12,835 nucleotides of DNA from Caldithrix sp. (GTDB lineage Bacteria; KSB1; UBA2214; DYKH01), in contig DYKH01000144.1 in assembly GCA_020722685.1 (NCBI GenBank), positions 1 to 12,835 of the forward strand. Reading direction: 5' to 3'. A program made the translations under genes and the position numbers. Positions 6,292-12,835 of the stretch are shown here, one piece after another. Position 1 is the first letter of the stretch. Every line of letters starts with the position of its first letter. Below the pieces are notes generated by a model. That model was not told the DNA's origin and searched no databases. It was given only the letters and a program-made list of their open reading frames with translations.

Positions 6292-6930
6292 ATGAATATC
6301 ATACCGGCCCCCGTTTTACTCGGCCTCATCAGGCTGCTCGGTGCACTTTTGATCGGTTTTCTGGTGCTAAAGACCATCTACGAAGTCTGGCGACGCACCA
6401 AGGGCAAAGACCTGGCGCTCTACAATGAAGACGACGAAATTCCTTACGGCGTCTCAGGTAGATATTTTGGCTCGGCCTTTTTCGGCAAGCTCATCTTCCA
6501 GCTCATCAGCGTCAAAGTTTGGGGATTAGTCGCGGGAACAGCCATCTCCACCTATTTGGCGACGCACAGCATTGAAACGACCACTGTTCTGGATCCCCAG
6601 TATGGCACGACCGGCACCGTCAAATCGCCGATCATTTCCGGTGCGCAATGGACGGCCTTTAATACCACCATCTGGGCCCTGATCTATGGCATGAAGGAAG
6701 TCTACCGTGTGGCCGACATGCGACTCAAGGCGGATACACAGCAGGCTCTGGAGGTCAAAAAGGCCGAGACCGACGAAAAAATCAAATTGACGCAGGAAAA
6801 AGCGCGGGCGGAAAGCATCGTGCTCAGCCAAATCGCCCAGCAGCAGGTTCCTGCGGCTGCCGGCCAGAGGCGCCCGGTGGTCGACAGTGAAGGGCGCGAG
6901 ATTGTCGGTGAAGATCCCGACGCTGCATAG
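6292..6930 (+). CDS. Holin-like membrane protein with cytoplasmic coiled coil, unknown family
   Basis: A 212-residue protein that I cannot place in a named family. Residues 8-28 are a clear membrane segment (LLGLIRLLGALLIGFLVLKTIY), followed by a charged stretch (34-50). Two weaker hydrophobic segments lie at about 66-90 and 118-136, separated by a polar, Thr/Gly-rich loop. Residues about 140-182 are a charged helix with coiled-coil character, and the tail (188-212) is acidic and flexible. The position right after a signal-less amidase, with GGGAGG (6279-6284) 7 bases before the ATG and a 16-base gap, suggests a role in letting the amidase reach the wall, that is, a holin-like or accessory pore protein. 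It is longer than classical holins (about 70-150 residues), so the holin role is inferred from context and membrane segments, not from similarity. Confidence 0.6.
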   Translation: MNIIPAPVLLGLIRLLGALLIGFLVLKTIYEVWRRTKGKDLALYNEDDEIPYGVSGRYFGSAFFGKLIFQLISVKVWGLVAGTAISTYLATHSIETTTVLDPQYGTTGTVKSPIISGAQWTAFNTTIWALIYGMKEVYRVADMRLKADTQQALEVKKAETDEKIKLTQEKARAESIVLSQIAQQQVPAAAGQRRPVVDSEGREIVGEDPDAA

Positions 6931-6942
6931 GAGGGATGCGAG

Positions 6943-7416
6943 ATGAAGCTATCGCAATTATTAGGGTTTCTGGTCATTGTATTCTTCTTGGCGGCGATCG
7001 GTTATATCTCCTTCAAGATTTCTAATCCTGGCGCCGCGGTTGCCGGGCTTGGATTGCTGAGCGCCATCTGGCAAGGATGGCGAAAAATACTTTTTGGCTC
7101 GGTCAGCGGCAATCTGCTGGAAAAAGTGGGCGTCGTGGAAAAGAGCTATGAAGAGCAAATCGCCGGCTTGCGCCAAGAGCTGGCCATGAAGCAACAGGAA
7201 ATCGACCGCTTGATGCAGGAGAAGCTGGCAATGCTGGAAATGCAAAAACAGCAGCAACTCATGGTCATTGCCGATGAAACCGCCCAACGTCGCTGGGAAG
7301 CGCAGAAGGCGCACGAAGCCTCGACTGCCCTGATAAACGAGGCGCACCGGCGATTTCAGGAATCCGGCGATTTGAGCGGCTACCGGGAGTTCTTGCGCTC
7401 CCGCGGACTACTTTAG
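6943..7416 (+). CDS. Small membrane protein with long coiled coil, unknown family
   Basis: A 157-residue protein. Residues about 6-24 form a strong membrane segment and about 30-46 a second, glycine/alanine-rich hydrophobic stretch ending in WQGWRK, giving a possible hairpin with the C-terminus in the cytoplasm. From about 64 to 137 it is a long, charged, glutamine-rich helix (EEQIAGLRQELAMKQQEI onward) expected to form a coiled coil. The short C-terminal region ends GYREFLRSRGLL. The ribosome site AGGAGGG (6929-6935) overlaps the stop of the preceding gene, and the gap is 12 bases, so expression is tightly linked. It shares the plan 'N-terminal membrane part plus coiled coil' with the preceding protein. 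It may be a second holin-like or an inner-membrane spanin-like part; no family assignment is possible by eye. Confidence 0.6.
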   Translation: MKLSQLLGFLVIVFFLAAIGYISFKISNPGAAVAGLGLLSAIWQGWRKILFGSVSGNLLEKVGVVEKSYEEQIAGLRQELAMKQQEIDRLMQEKLAMLEMQKQQQLMVIADETAQRRWEAQKAHEASTALINEAHRRFQESGDLSGYREFLRSRGLL

Positions 7417-7428
7417 GTTGGAGGGAAC

Positions 7429-7968
7429 ATGAAACTGCTTGTGCGTCTGGTAATTGTTTGCACTTTTTGCGTCTTTAGCGATAATCCCGGCTATAGCCAA
7501 GCGCCGTCCGCGTCTTTGCGGCAGCAGCATGAACAAGAAATTGCTCGCTTGAAACAGACCGCGGCGGAGCAACAGCAGCAAATCCGCCGCTTGGAAGCGC
7601 AGCTTGCCGCTCGTCCAACTTCTACGGCTGGGGCGCGCGAATGCGAAGAGCTTTTGCAAAAAGCCACTACGCAGATTAGCAGCTTGGAGAAAAGCCTGTC
7701 CATGACTGAGGCGCGGCTGGACTCAACGACCAGGGCGTCCGAAGTCGTCTTGCGTATCGAGCAGGAAAAATGCGAGGTGCGCCTCAATGCCCTTAATGAA
7801 AAAATGGCCTTGCAGCGAATCTACTCCGATTCCGTTCTGGCTTTGGAGCAGAAAAAGTACGAGGACGTGAAAAAGATTCTCCTTGACGCTGCGCGAAGAA
7901 GGTGGTACGAAAGTCCGCAGCTCCTCCTGGGAGTCGGCTTCATAGGCGGATTCTTGTTGGCAAAATAG
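7429..7968 (+). CDS. Spanin-like coiled-coil protein with signal peptide and C-terminal membrane segment
   Basis: A 179-residue protein. The N-terminus (residues 1-17 hydrophobic, probable cleavage near 23-25, GYSQA) is a signal peptide or anchor. Residues about 29-60 and 70-152 are charged, heptad-like helices predicted as coiled coils, split by a Pro/Thr/Ser/Gly linker. Residues about 165-178 form a C-terminal membrane segment after the basic stretch RRRWYESP. Cysteines C72 and C115 lie in the coiled coil and could form disulfides. A signal plus coiled coil next to an endolysin recalls phage Rz-type spanins, which link the two membranes of Gram-negative cells during lysis, but the C-terminal membrane segment is not the classical layout. 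GGAGGGA (7420-7426) precedes the ATG, 12 bases after the previous stop. The assignment rests on layout and context. Confidence 0.6.
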   Translation: MKLLVRLVIVCTFCVFSDNPGYSQAPSASLRQQHEQEIARLKQTAAEQQQQIRRLEAQLAARPTSTAGARECEELLQKATTQISSLEKSLSMTEARLDSTTRASEVVLRIEQEKCEVRLNALNEKMALQRIYSDSVLALEQKKYEDVKKILLDAARRRWYESPQLLLGVGFIGGFLLAK

Positions 7969-8194
7969 CGGCAGGCGAGCTGGCATTCCAAAACCCGCGG
8001 GAAATGGCTCTTCAAAACCAAGATGGGGTTCAAGATGGCTCTGTTCATCCATTGAGATGCCTCCCGCAAGTCGATCACAAAGCGCTCGATGAACCAGGAG
8101 AAAAATCTACGGGTTAATCGGTCGACGGAGGGCACCGGCTTCAACCTACAAGTTACCCTTTTCTTAAACAAAAGTGAACCAAAACGAAGGCCGT

Positions 8195-9325
8195 ATGAGA
8201 AAGCGTAAAAGGTTTACAAGGCCGTCCATACCTTTGATTCAGAACTGGCAGCGAGAAATCGAGGGGGCCTTTCTTTATGGACAGTTGTCCAAGCTCACTC
8301 GATTTCCGGAACTGCAAAAAGCGCTGGCGCAAATGTCCGAGGATGAAGAGAAGCACGCCGCCTTTTGGGCAGAGCGAATCAAGGCCGTTGATGCCACCGT
8401 TCAACCGCCAAAGCCTGATCTGCGCATCCGCTTGACGGTTTGGATCGCGCGCTGGTTGGGCCCGCAGGCGGTTTTGAAACTGCTGCTAAAAGACGAGGTA
8501 AGCGATATCGCTGCTTACACCGATCAAGCGATGACCTTGGGAGACACAGCAACCTACCAACAGGTCTTGGCCGATGAAAGCGCACACGCTCGCTCATTAG
8601 CGGCATTGCGGGAACAGGGCATATCTGAGCTGGAAGAACCTTGGCATCGCGGGGCCGGCGCAGGAGGTGTGCTGCGGAATATTGTCTACGGCTTTAACGA
8701 TGGCTTGACGGCGAACTTTGGGCTGGTCATGGGCGTAGTGGGCGCCAACGTACACCGGGAGTTGATCCTGCTCACCGGTTTTGCCGGCATGGTGGCGGAT
8801 GCGCTTTCTATGGCCTCCAGCGGTTTCTTGGCGGCCAAGTCCGAAGAAGAGGTGCGTCAGCACCATCTGACCTTGGAACAGGCCGAGCTAACATTCATGC
8901 CGGAGGAGGAACGCCGTGAACTGGCGACCTACTTTGTCCGCAAGGGATTGACTCCTGCCGAAGCCGCTGGCGTGGCGGATCGCATGATGGAGAATCCCGC
9001 GGTGGCGTTGGCTCAACTGGCCCGGGAGGAGCTTGGTTATGATCCGGAAGCGCCCAAGAGCCCGCTCAGTGAAGGCACCGTCACCGGAATTGCCACCACC
9101 TTGGGCGCGGCTATCCCGATCGTTCCCTTCTTGCTCTTCACGGGCGCTACAGCGGTTTGGATCGGCATCGTCATCAGCATGATTGCGCATTTTGCGGTGG
9201 GCGCTAGCCGGGCTATTTTCACCGGTCGCCCGGCGATTCGCAGCGGTTTCGAGATGTTCGTGGTAGGAATGGGGGTTGCCATCGCAACCTATTTGCTGGG
9301 AAAAATTCTTGGTGTGGGATTATAG
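8195..9325 (+). CDS. mbfA: MbfA-type iron exporter: ferritin-like domain fused to VIT1/CCC1 transporter
   Basis: A 376-residue fusion. Residues about 15-142 are a ferritin-like/rubrerythrin helical domain with probable di-iron ligands in EIEGAFLY (21-28), EDEEKH (49-54) and ADESAH (126-131). Residues about 155-376 are a VIT1/CCC1 transporter: NIVYGFNDGLTANFGLVMGV (162-181), GMVADALSMASSGFLAAKSEEEV (198-220), a cytoplasmic acidic helical segment (about 224-285, EEERREL and EEL motifs, metal-binding in the family) and three C-terminal membrane segments (about 297-316, 319-338, 352-372). This architecture matches MbfA/Erv, shown in alphaproteobacteria to export iron and protect against iron and peroxide stress. 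The ATG at 8195 has GAAGG (8186-8190) 4 bases upstream; a GTG at 8174 without a ribosome site would add seven residues. It stands 226 bases after the lysis-like cluster, so it is probably a separate unit. Confidence 0.9.
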   Translation: MRKRKRFTRPSIPLIQNWQREIEGAFLYGQLSKLTRFPELQKALAQMSEDEEKHAAFWAERIKAVDATVQPPKPDLRIRLTVWIARWLGPQAVLKLLLKDEVSDIAAYTDQAMTLGDTATYQQVLADESAHARSLAALREQGISELEEPWHRGAGAGGVLRNIVYGFNDGLTANFGLVMGVVGANVHRELILLTGFAGMVADALSMASSGFLAAKSEEEVRQHHLTLEQAELTFMPEEERRELATYFVRKGLTPAEAAGVADRMMENPAVALAQLAREELGYDPEAPKSPLSEGTVTGIATTLGAAIPIVPFLLFTGATAVWIGIVISMIAHFAVGASRAIFTGRPAIRSGFEMFVVGMGVAIATYLLGKILGVGL

Positions 9326-9394
9326 CTTTTCACCTTCCGACAGAAGTCAAGTTCATAGGCAGGTGATCGCTCGACAGGGAAGGTCCAACATACG

Positions 9395-9817
9395 TCAAAC
9401 ATCCCTCAAAAAGTGCGCAATATGAACACCCTGGATCCTTTTGAAATCTTTAGCATTCATGGTAAAAATCTCGGTGATTCCATTCTCTTTCATCCAGCCA
9501 GCGATATAGGCGTCAATAAAATCGATATTCAGTGTGTGAAAGTCTTCAAGCGCCTGCAATAACACGTCACGCTCACTAAACTCAATAGAGCGAGAAGCCA
9601 CGATGGGACTAACCACCTCATCGATTTTTGCTTTGGAGAATTTATAAAACGATTGCAAAGTCCAAACGATTTCTGCGATAACCATGGAATTGCTGATGAG
9701 ACTAATCTCGTCGTTCGCACCCCTTTCAAGAAGCCGTTCCAGTATCCTCGCCTGCTTTGGGATGTCATTGGTCAAAAATCGCAAAAACAAATTGGTATCG
9801 ACGAAATACTTACTCAT
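9395..9817 (-). CDS. vapC: PIN-domain ribonuclease toxin (VapC-like)
   Basis: A 140-residue PIN-domain protein, expected to be a metal-dependent RNase that stops growth when not held by its antitoxin. The acidic active-site residues are D7 (YFVDTNL), E49 (VIAEIVWTL) and D99/D102 (NIDFIDAYIAG). In the fourth motif the usual T-x-D is TMNAKDF, with N121 where many VapC proteins have Asp; D124 may replace it. The ATG at 9817 lies inside the end of the antitoxin gene (8-base overlap), the usual coupled layout; a TTG two codons earlier is the alternative start. It is convergent with mbfA, with about 70 bases between and no clear terminator. The RNA target cannot be read from sequence. Confidence 0.85.
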   Translation of the reverse strand: MSKYFVDTNLFLRFLTNDIPKQARILERLLERGANDEISLISNSMVIAEIVWTLQSFYKFSKAKIDEVVSPIVASRSIEFSERDVLLQALEDFHTLNIDFIDAYIAGWMKENGITEIFTMNAKDFKRIQGVHIAHFLRDV

Positions 9818-10052
9818 TAGCAATTCGCTTCGCTACTTTTTGCCGCACCTGCTTCCGAATGCTCTCAAAGTCTTGTTCATGTGTTACCGGCACCACTCCG
9901 CGCAATGAAGCCAAGTCGCGCAGCGGCTTTATAATAATATGATCCCGCCGACGCACAAATACGACTTGATCGTTGGCTTTGAGATCCATTGCAGTGCGAA
10001 TTCGTGCCGGAATTATTATGTTGCCATTTTCTTCCACCACGGCAGTAAGCAT
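9810..10052 (-). CDS. AbrB/MazE-type antitoxin
   Basis: An 80-residue protein with an N-terminal SpoVT/AbrB swapped-hairpin DNA-binding domain (about 3-45: VVEENGNIIIPARIRTAMDL...DQVVFVRRRDHIIIKP). The C-terminal part (about 55-80) is a charged helix that would wrap around the PIN toxin. Such antitoxins neutralise the toxin and, with it, repress their own operon. AGGAG on the minus strand (10061-10057 region) precedes the ATG. A short inverted repeat, TTGGTATCCAA (10119-10129), lies 67 bases upstream, and its half TATCCAA occurs again at 10062-10068 next to the ribosome site; these are possible operator elements. The gene overlaps the toxin gene by 8 bases. Confidence 0.85.
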   Translation of the reverse strand: MLTAVVEENGNIIIPARIRTAMDLKANDQVVFVRRRDHIIIKPLRDLASLRGVVPVTHEQDFESIRKQVRQKVAKRIANE

Positions 10053-10387
10053 TTATGCTCCTATCCAATGAAATCGTGACGCGAACTCGTTTTTAGGTTT
10101 CTCCCCGCATTAATTCTATTGGTATCCAACAGGAAAAGATACAATTCAATTTCCATCCATGCAAGCGTTTTCTTACAGTTGATTTGGTGTTGAGTAGCAT
10201 GAGAACGAGGGGCTTACACATAAACATTCAAATTCCTCCTGGCCAATAACACAAAAAAATCTATTGCAAAGAAGAATTTTTTGCCTTTTATTTGCCTGCA
10301 AACACGTTGTAGCTATTTTGCAAGCCTCTGCAAGACTATCCAATTCTCGAATCATTAGCGACAGGTGACTCAGCCCGGAGCCGCATA
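10053..10387. other. Divergent intergenic region between the toxin-antitoxin pair and the permease gene
   Basis: A 335-base AT-rich region that must carry the promoters of both divergent units. Visible elements are TTGGTATCCAA (10119-10129) on the antitoxin side and a group of TTGCA inverted repeats (10264-10333) on the permease side. TTGCAA (10264-10269) with TTTATT 17 bases further is a weak promoter-like pair for the permease. No convincing gene is seen; a minus-strand ORF at 10173-10355 has no protein-like features. Confidence 0.5.
10264..10333 (+). promoter_or_regulatory. Cluster of TTGCA inverted repeats upstream of the permease
   Basis: Three related palindromic elements occur in 70 bases: TTGCAA (10264-10269), TTTGCCTGCAAA (10291-10302, 5+2+5 perfect) and TTGCA-AGCCTC-TGCAA (10318-10333, 5+6+5). 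The centres of the last two are 29 bases apart. They lie 55-125 bases before the permease start, where an operator would be expected. The regulator is unknown. Confidence 0.35.
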
Positions 10388-12448
10388 ATGCCTGAAGATC
10401 AGAGAAGCAAGAAGAGCCATCCCATACCGTTCACCGCCTTATTTCGCACCAAATCCCTTGACATCATTCTCGCCGACTCGGAAAAGCCTGAATACCAGCT
10501 CAAGCGAGCCTTGGGTCCGGTGCAATTGACTCTACTAGGAATCGGCGCTATTATCGGCGCCGGCATTTTTGCCACCATCGGCACGGCTGCTGCCGGCGAT
10601 GTTTATCGCCTGGGTGCCGGCCCGGCGCTCATCCTTTCGTTCGTCATCACCGCGATAGTCTGCGGTTTTACCGCCCTTTGCTATGCCGAGTTTGCTTCCA
10701 TGGTGCCCATTGCGGGCTCGGCTTACACCTATTCCTACGCCACGTTAGGAGAAATTGTCGCCTGGATCATCGGCTGGGACTTGATCATCGAATATGCTGT
10801 GGGGAACATCGCGGTCGCCATCAGTTGGGCCAACTATTTCAAGACCTTTTTGCGCGGCTTTGACATCATTGTTCCTGACTGGCTGTCCATGGACTACCGT
10901 ACCGCCGCCAAGATCGTGGATGCTACCGGTGTACACACAGTCTTTCGCGACGCGCCGCACATTTTGGGCGTGCCGATCATCTTCAATCTGTTGGCAGTCG
11001 GCATCGTTGCGGTGATCTCGACCATTCTGGTATGGGGCATCCGCGAGAGCGCACGTTTCAATGCCATAATGGTCAGCATCAAAATTCTGGTGCTGAGTTT
11101 TTTCATTTTTGTCGGACTAAAATGGGTGCGTCCGGAAAACTGGACGCCGTTTGCTCCGAATGGCTGGGCGGGCATCAGCGCCGGAGCCGCCATCGTCTTT
11201 TTCGCTTATATCGGCTTTGATGCCGTTTCCACGGCTGCGGAGGAAGCCAAGAATCCACGCCGGAATTTGCCGATCGGCATTATCGCTTCCCTGATCATCT
11301 GCACCATCTTTTATGTGATTGTCTCTGCCGTCTTTACCGGGCTCATTTCGTACCCCGATTTGAGAACCAAACTGGCCACCGAGCAGGCGGAGCCGCTCAC
11401 CATGGCTCTGGAACACGCCAGCCCCAACCTCGGCTGGGCCATTGGCATCGTCGCTTTTGGCTCAGTGATCGCCCATACTGCGGTCTTGTTGGTCTTTCAG
11501 CTTGGCCAACCGCGCATTTTATTTTCCATGGCCCGGGACGGACTATTGCCTGCCGCTTTCCGCAAGGTTCATCCGCGATTCCGTACGCCATACATTTCCA
11601 CCATTGTTACCGGGATATTCGTGGCCACCTTTGCCGCCATTGCCAGTATTGACGAGATGGTGGATCTCACCAACATCGGTACCCTATTTGCCTTCATTTT
11701 GGTATGCTTTGGAATTATTGTTCTGCGTCGCAAAGATCCCCATCGGCCCCGTCCATTTCGCGTTCCCAGCGGCTGGATGTGGACGGCCATTTTATACGCG
11801 GGTTTTGCAGTGGGCATCTGGTTCTTTCCCTTGGCTTTGTCCATGAAGGCTGGCATTCTTTTCATTGCTGCGATTGTTTTTGCCCTTAGTAGGAATTATA
11901 TCTTCCCCGTGCTTGGCATCCTTTCCTGCCTGTATTTGATCTATTATCTTCCGCCCACCTCTTGGCTACGGTTTGCCGCCTGGCTTAATTTTGGTTTCGT
12001 TATCTATGCGGGCTATGGAATTCTGCACAGTCGTTTAGCGGAAGAGAATTTCGAAACGGACATTGCCGGCAAAGACGCCCATTCTGCGCGAACGGCCGCA
12101 TGGCTGGCTCTGATAGGCGCCGGACTTTTATTCATGACCCGTGGACTTGATCTATGGCTACTAGCCTATAAAAACCAAGGCGCACTATCCGGATGGGAAC
12201 GCTTACAGGCGGCGGCGACAGAAATATGGAGCCCGAACGCCTGGCTACACGTGTCCTGGTTTCTGCTCATTCCGTTGGCGCTCAATACTTTTGTGCTGAC
12301 TCCGATTGCCGTTAAACAGGCACTTCGGGCTCACCGCTTTGTGGAGGCGCAGCAACGGACAGGGATCTACCGAGGTTTGATCCTTGCCTTGGCCGTAGCG
12401 GTCACGAACCTTTCTTACTTGGCAGCAGTGATGATCCGTAGTTTTTGA
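10388..12448 (+). CDS. APC-family amino acid permease (CAT-like) with extra C-terminal membrane domain
   Basis: A 686-residue permease of the amino acid-polyamine-organocation superfamily, close to the cationic amino acid transporter (CAT/YfnA) type. The N-terminus (LFRTKSLDIIL...YQLKRALGPVQL) and TM1 signature GIGAIIGAGIF (51-61) are typical. The TM6 region reads FFAYIGFDAVSTAAEEAKNP (271-290) and the loop after TM8 reads GQPRILFSMARDGLLP (373-388). The usual CAT core, including its late membrane segments, ends near residue 550 (WLRFAAWLNFGFVIYAGYGILHSRL). A further ~135 residues follow with three likely membrane segments (about 567-592, 618-640, 660-683), which I do not recognise. The substrate is probably an amino acid taken up by proton symport or exchange; which one cannot be read. 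GGAG (10377-10380) lies 7 bases before the ATG. It appears to be a single-gene unit. Confidence 0.88.
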   Translation: MPEDQRSKKSHPIPFTALFRTKSLDIILADSEKPEYQLKRALGPVQLTLLGIGAIIGAGIFATIGTAAAGDVYRLGAGPALILSFVITAIVCGFTALCYAEFASMVPIAGSAYTYSYATLGEIVAWIIGWDLIIEYAVGNIAVAISWANYFKTFLRGFDIIVPDWLSMDYRTAAKIVDATGVHTVFRDAPHILGVPIIFNLLAVGIVAVISTILVWGIRESARFNAIMVSIKILVLSFFIFVGLKWVRPENWTPFAPNGWAGISAGAAIVFFAYIGFDAVSTAAEEAKNPRRNLPIGIIASLIICTIFYVIVSAVFTGLISYPDLRTKLATEQAEPLTMALEHASPNLGWAIGIVAFGSVIAHTAVLLVFQLGQPRILFSMARDGLLPAAFRKVHPRFRTPYISTIVTGIFVATFAAIASIDEMVDLTNIGTLFAFILVCFGIIVLRRKDPHRPRPFRVPSGWMWTAILYAGFAVGIWFFPLALSMKAGILFIAAIVFALSRNYIFPVLGILSCLYLIYYLPPTSWLRFAAWLNFGFVIYAGYGILHSRLAEENFETDIAGKDAHSARTAAWLALIGAGLLFMTRGLDLWLLAYKNQGALSGWERLQAAATEIWSPNAWLHVSWFLLIPLALNTFVLTPIAVKQALRAHRFVEAQQRTGIYRGLILALAVAVTNLSYLAAVMIRSF

Positions 12449-12835
12449 GGTGGATGGAAACGTGAATGCGCAACCTGGGAGGTTTCTCGAAGGATGAACG
12501 GAGAGGTTTTCAATTCCGTTTGGTTTGTCGGGTCAATCTCCCGCAGGTTTCAAAAATAGTCGTTGAAGTGAGGGCACAAACGTGGGGAAATGGAAAAAGC
12601 AAGCATGAGAATGGAAAAATGCAAAGCCCTGATCAACTATTTGATAGTCAAAGGAAATGATAAAGCTGTCAGGCATTTCCATGGTGCTCGTAGCTGAATG
12701 GCCAATTGGCACTCTTCCTAAACAGTACCAGGGTTAGGCGCCCGTTTTTCTGGTCAAGCCAGCTTACCACACTTAACCTTTTTCTCACTACCGGACACTT
12801 TCCAAAAACCACTGAACTACACGGAGCGTCACGGA
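12449..12835. other. Non-coding tail of the window
   Basis: About 390 bases with no convincing gene. An ORF from 12466 to 12660 has low-complexity, lysine-rich content and no family features. AATGGAAAAAGCAA (12589-12602) is repeated as AATGGAAAAATGCAA (12610-12624). A tRNA-like stretch lies at 12684-12745. No clear terminator for the permease gene is seen. Confidence 0.5.
12684..12745 (+). pseudogene. Degenerate tRNA-like sequence, possibly a tRNA-Arg(CCU) relic
   Basis: GTGCTCGTAGCTGAATGG (12684-12701) resembles the 5' acceptor strand and D arm of bacterial tRNAs, and GCTG/TGGC can form a D stem with wobble pairs. ACTCT-TCCTAA-ACAGT (12711-12726) makes a poor anticodon arm with one mismatch and a loop one base short, showing T-CCT-AA. 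The T arm is degraded (GGG-TTAGGCG-CCC instead of a TTCRANN loop), and no 3' acceptor strand complementary to GTGCTCG follows. A functional tRNA is unlikely; a decayed copy or chance likeness remains. Confidence 0.2.

Noticed and set aside
7969..8194. Possible gene or terminator between the spanin-like gene and mbfA, including a minus-strand ORF reaching 8171.
   Set aside because: The minus-strand ORF continues into the spanin-like gene with no ribosome site. A bulged hairpin at 7977-8010 has no T tract, so I did not call a terminator.
12466..12660. ORF of 64 codons after the permease.
   Set aside because: No clear ribosome site, biased and low-complexity composition, no recognisable domain; a nearby short direct repeat explains part of it.
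1..12835. CRISPR arrays, insertion sequence ends, rRNA and intact tRNA genes.
   Set aside because: No regularly spaced repeats, no transposase-like ORF with terminal inverted repeats, and no rRNA-like or complete tRNA sequence was found by eye on either strand.

Overview
The window reads as a chromosomal segment of a Gram-negative, FCB-like bacterium (Bacteroidota, Ignavibacteriota, Calditrichota or KSB1-type lineages). The main clue is a type IX secretion (T9SS) sorting domain at the left edge; moderate GC, GGAGG-type ribosome binding sites and a spoVG gene are compatible. The lineage is inferred from gene content only.

Left part (1-3955): the end of a secreted protein with a T9SS type A sorting domain, then a tight three-gene run on the plus strand. 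It encodes an exported thioredoxin-fold protein with a CHWC site, a neutral-ceramidase-family hydrolase with an N-terminal membrane anchor, and a multi-spanning membrane protein with an internal PHP metal-dependent hydrolase domain. The last two overlap by 4 bp, so they are probably made together. A role in turnover of envelope amide-lipids is plausible but inferred.

Middle part (3956-8194): a non-coding region with a possible 51-residue minus-strand ORF and a pair of direct repeats, then spoVG, a tiny ORF and a clean intrinsic terminator (4987-5023). After a long leader with a promoter-like sequence and two hairpins come four tightly packed genes (5436-7968). They encode a zinc amidase with a C-terminal peptidoglycan-binding domain but no signal peptide, two membrane/coiled-coil proteins, and a signal-peptide/coiled-coil/C-terminal-membrane protein. 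Together they look like a phage-type lysis module (endolysin, holin-like and spanin-like parts) with no phage structural, replication or integration genes in view. This is the most interesting part of the window.

Right part (8195-12835): an mbfA-type fusion of a ferritin-like domain and a VIT1/CCC1 iron exporter; on the minus strand, a toxin-antitoxin pair (AbrB-type antitoxin then PIN-domain toxin, overlapping by 8 bp); a leader with several TTGCA inverted repeats; and a 686-residue APC-family amino acid permease with an unusual C-terminal extension. The last ~390 bp hold no convincing gene, only a degenerate tRNA-like stretch.
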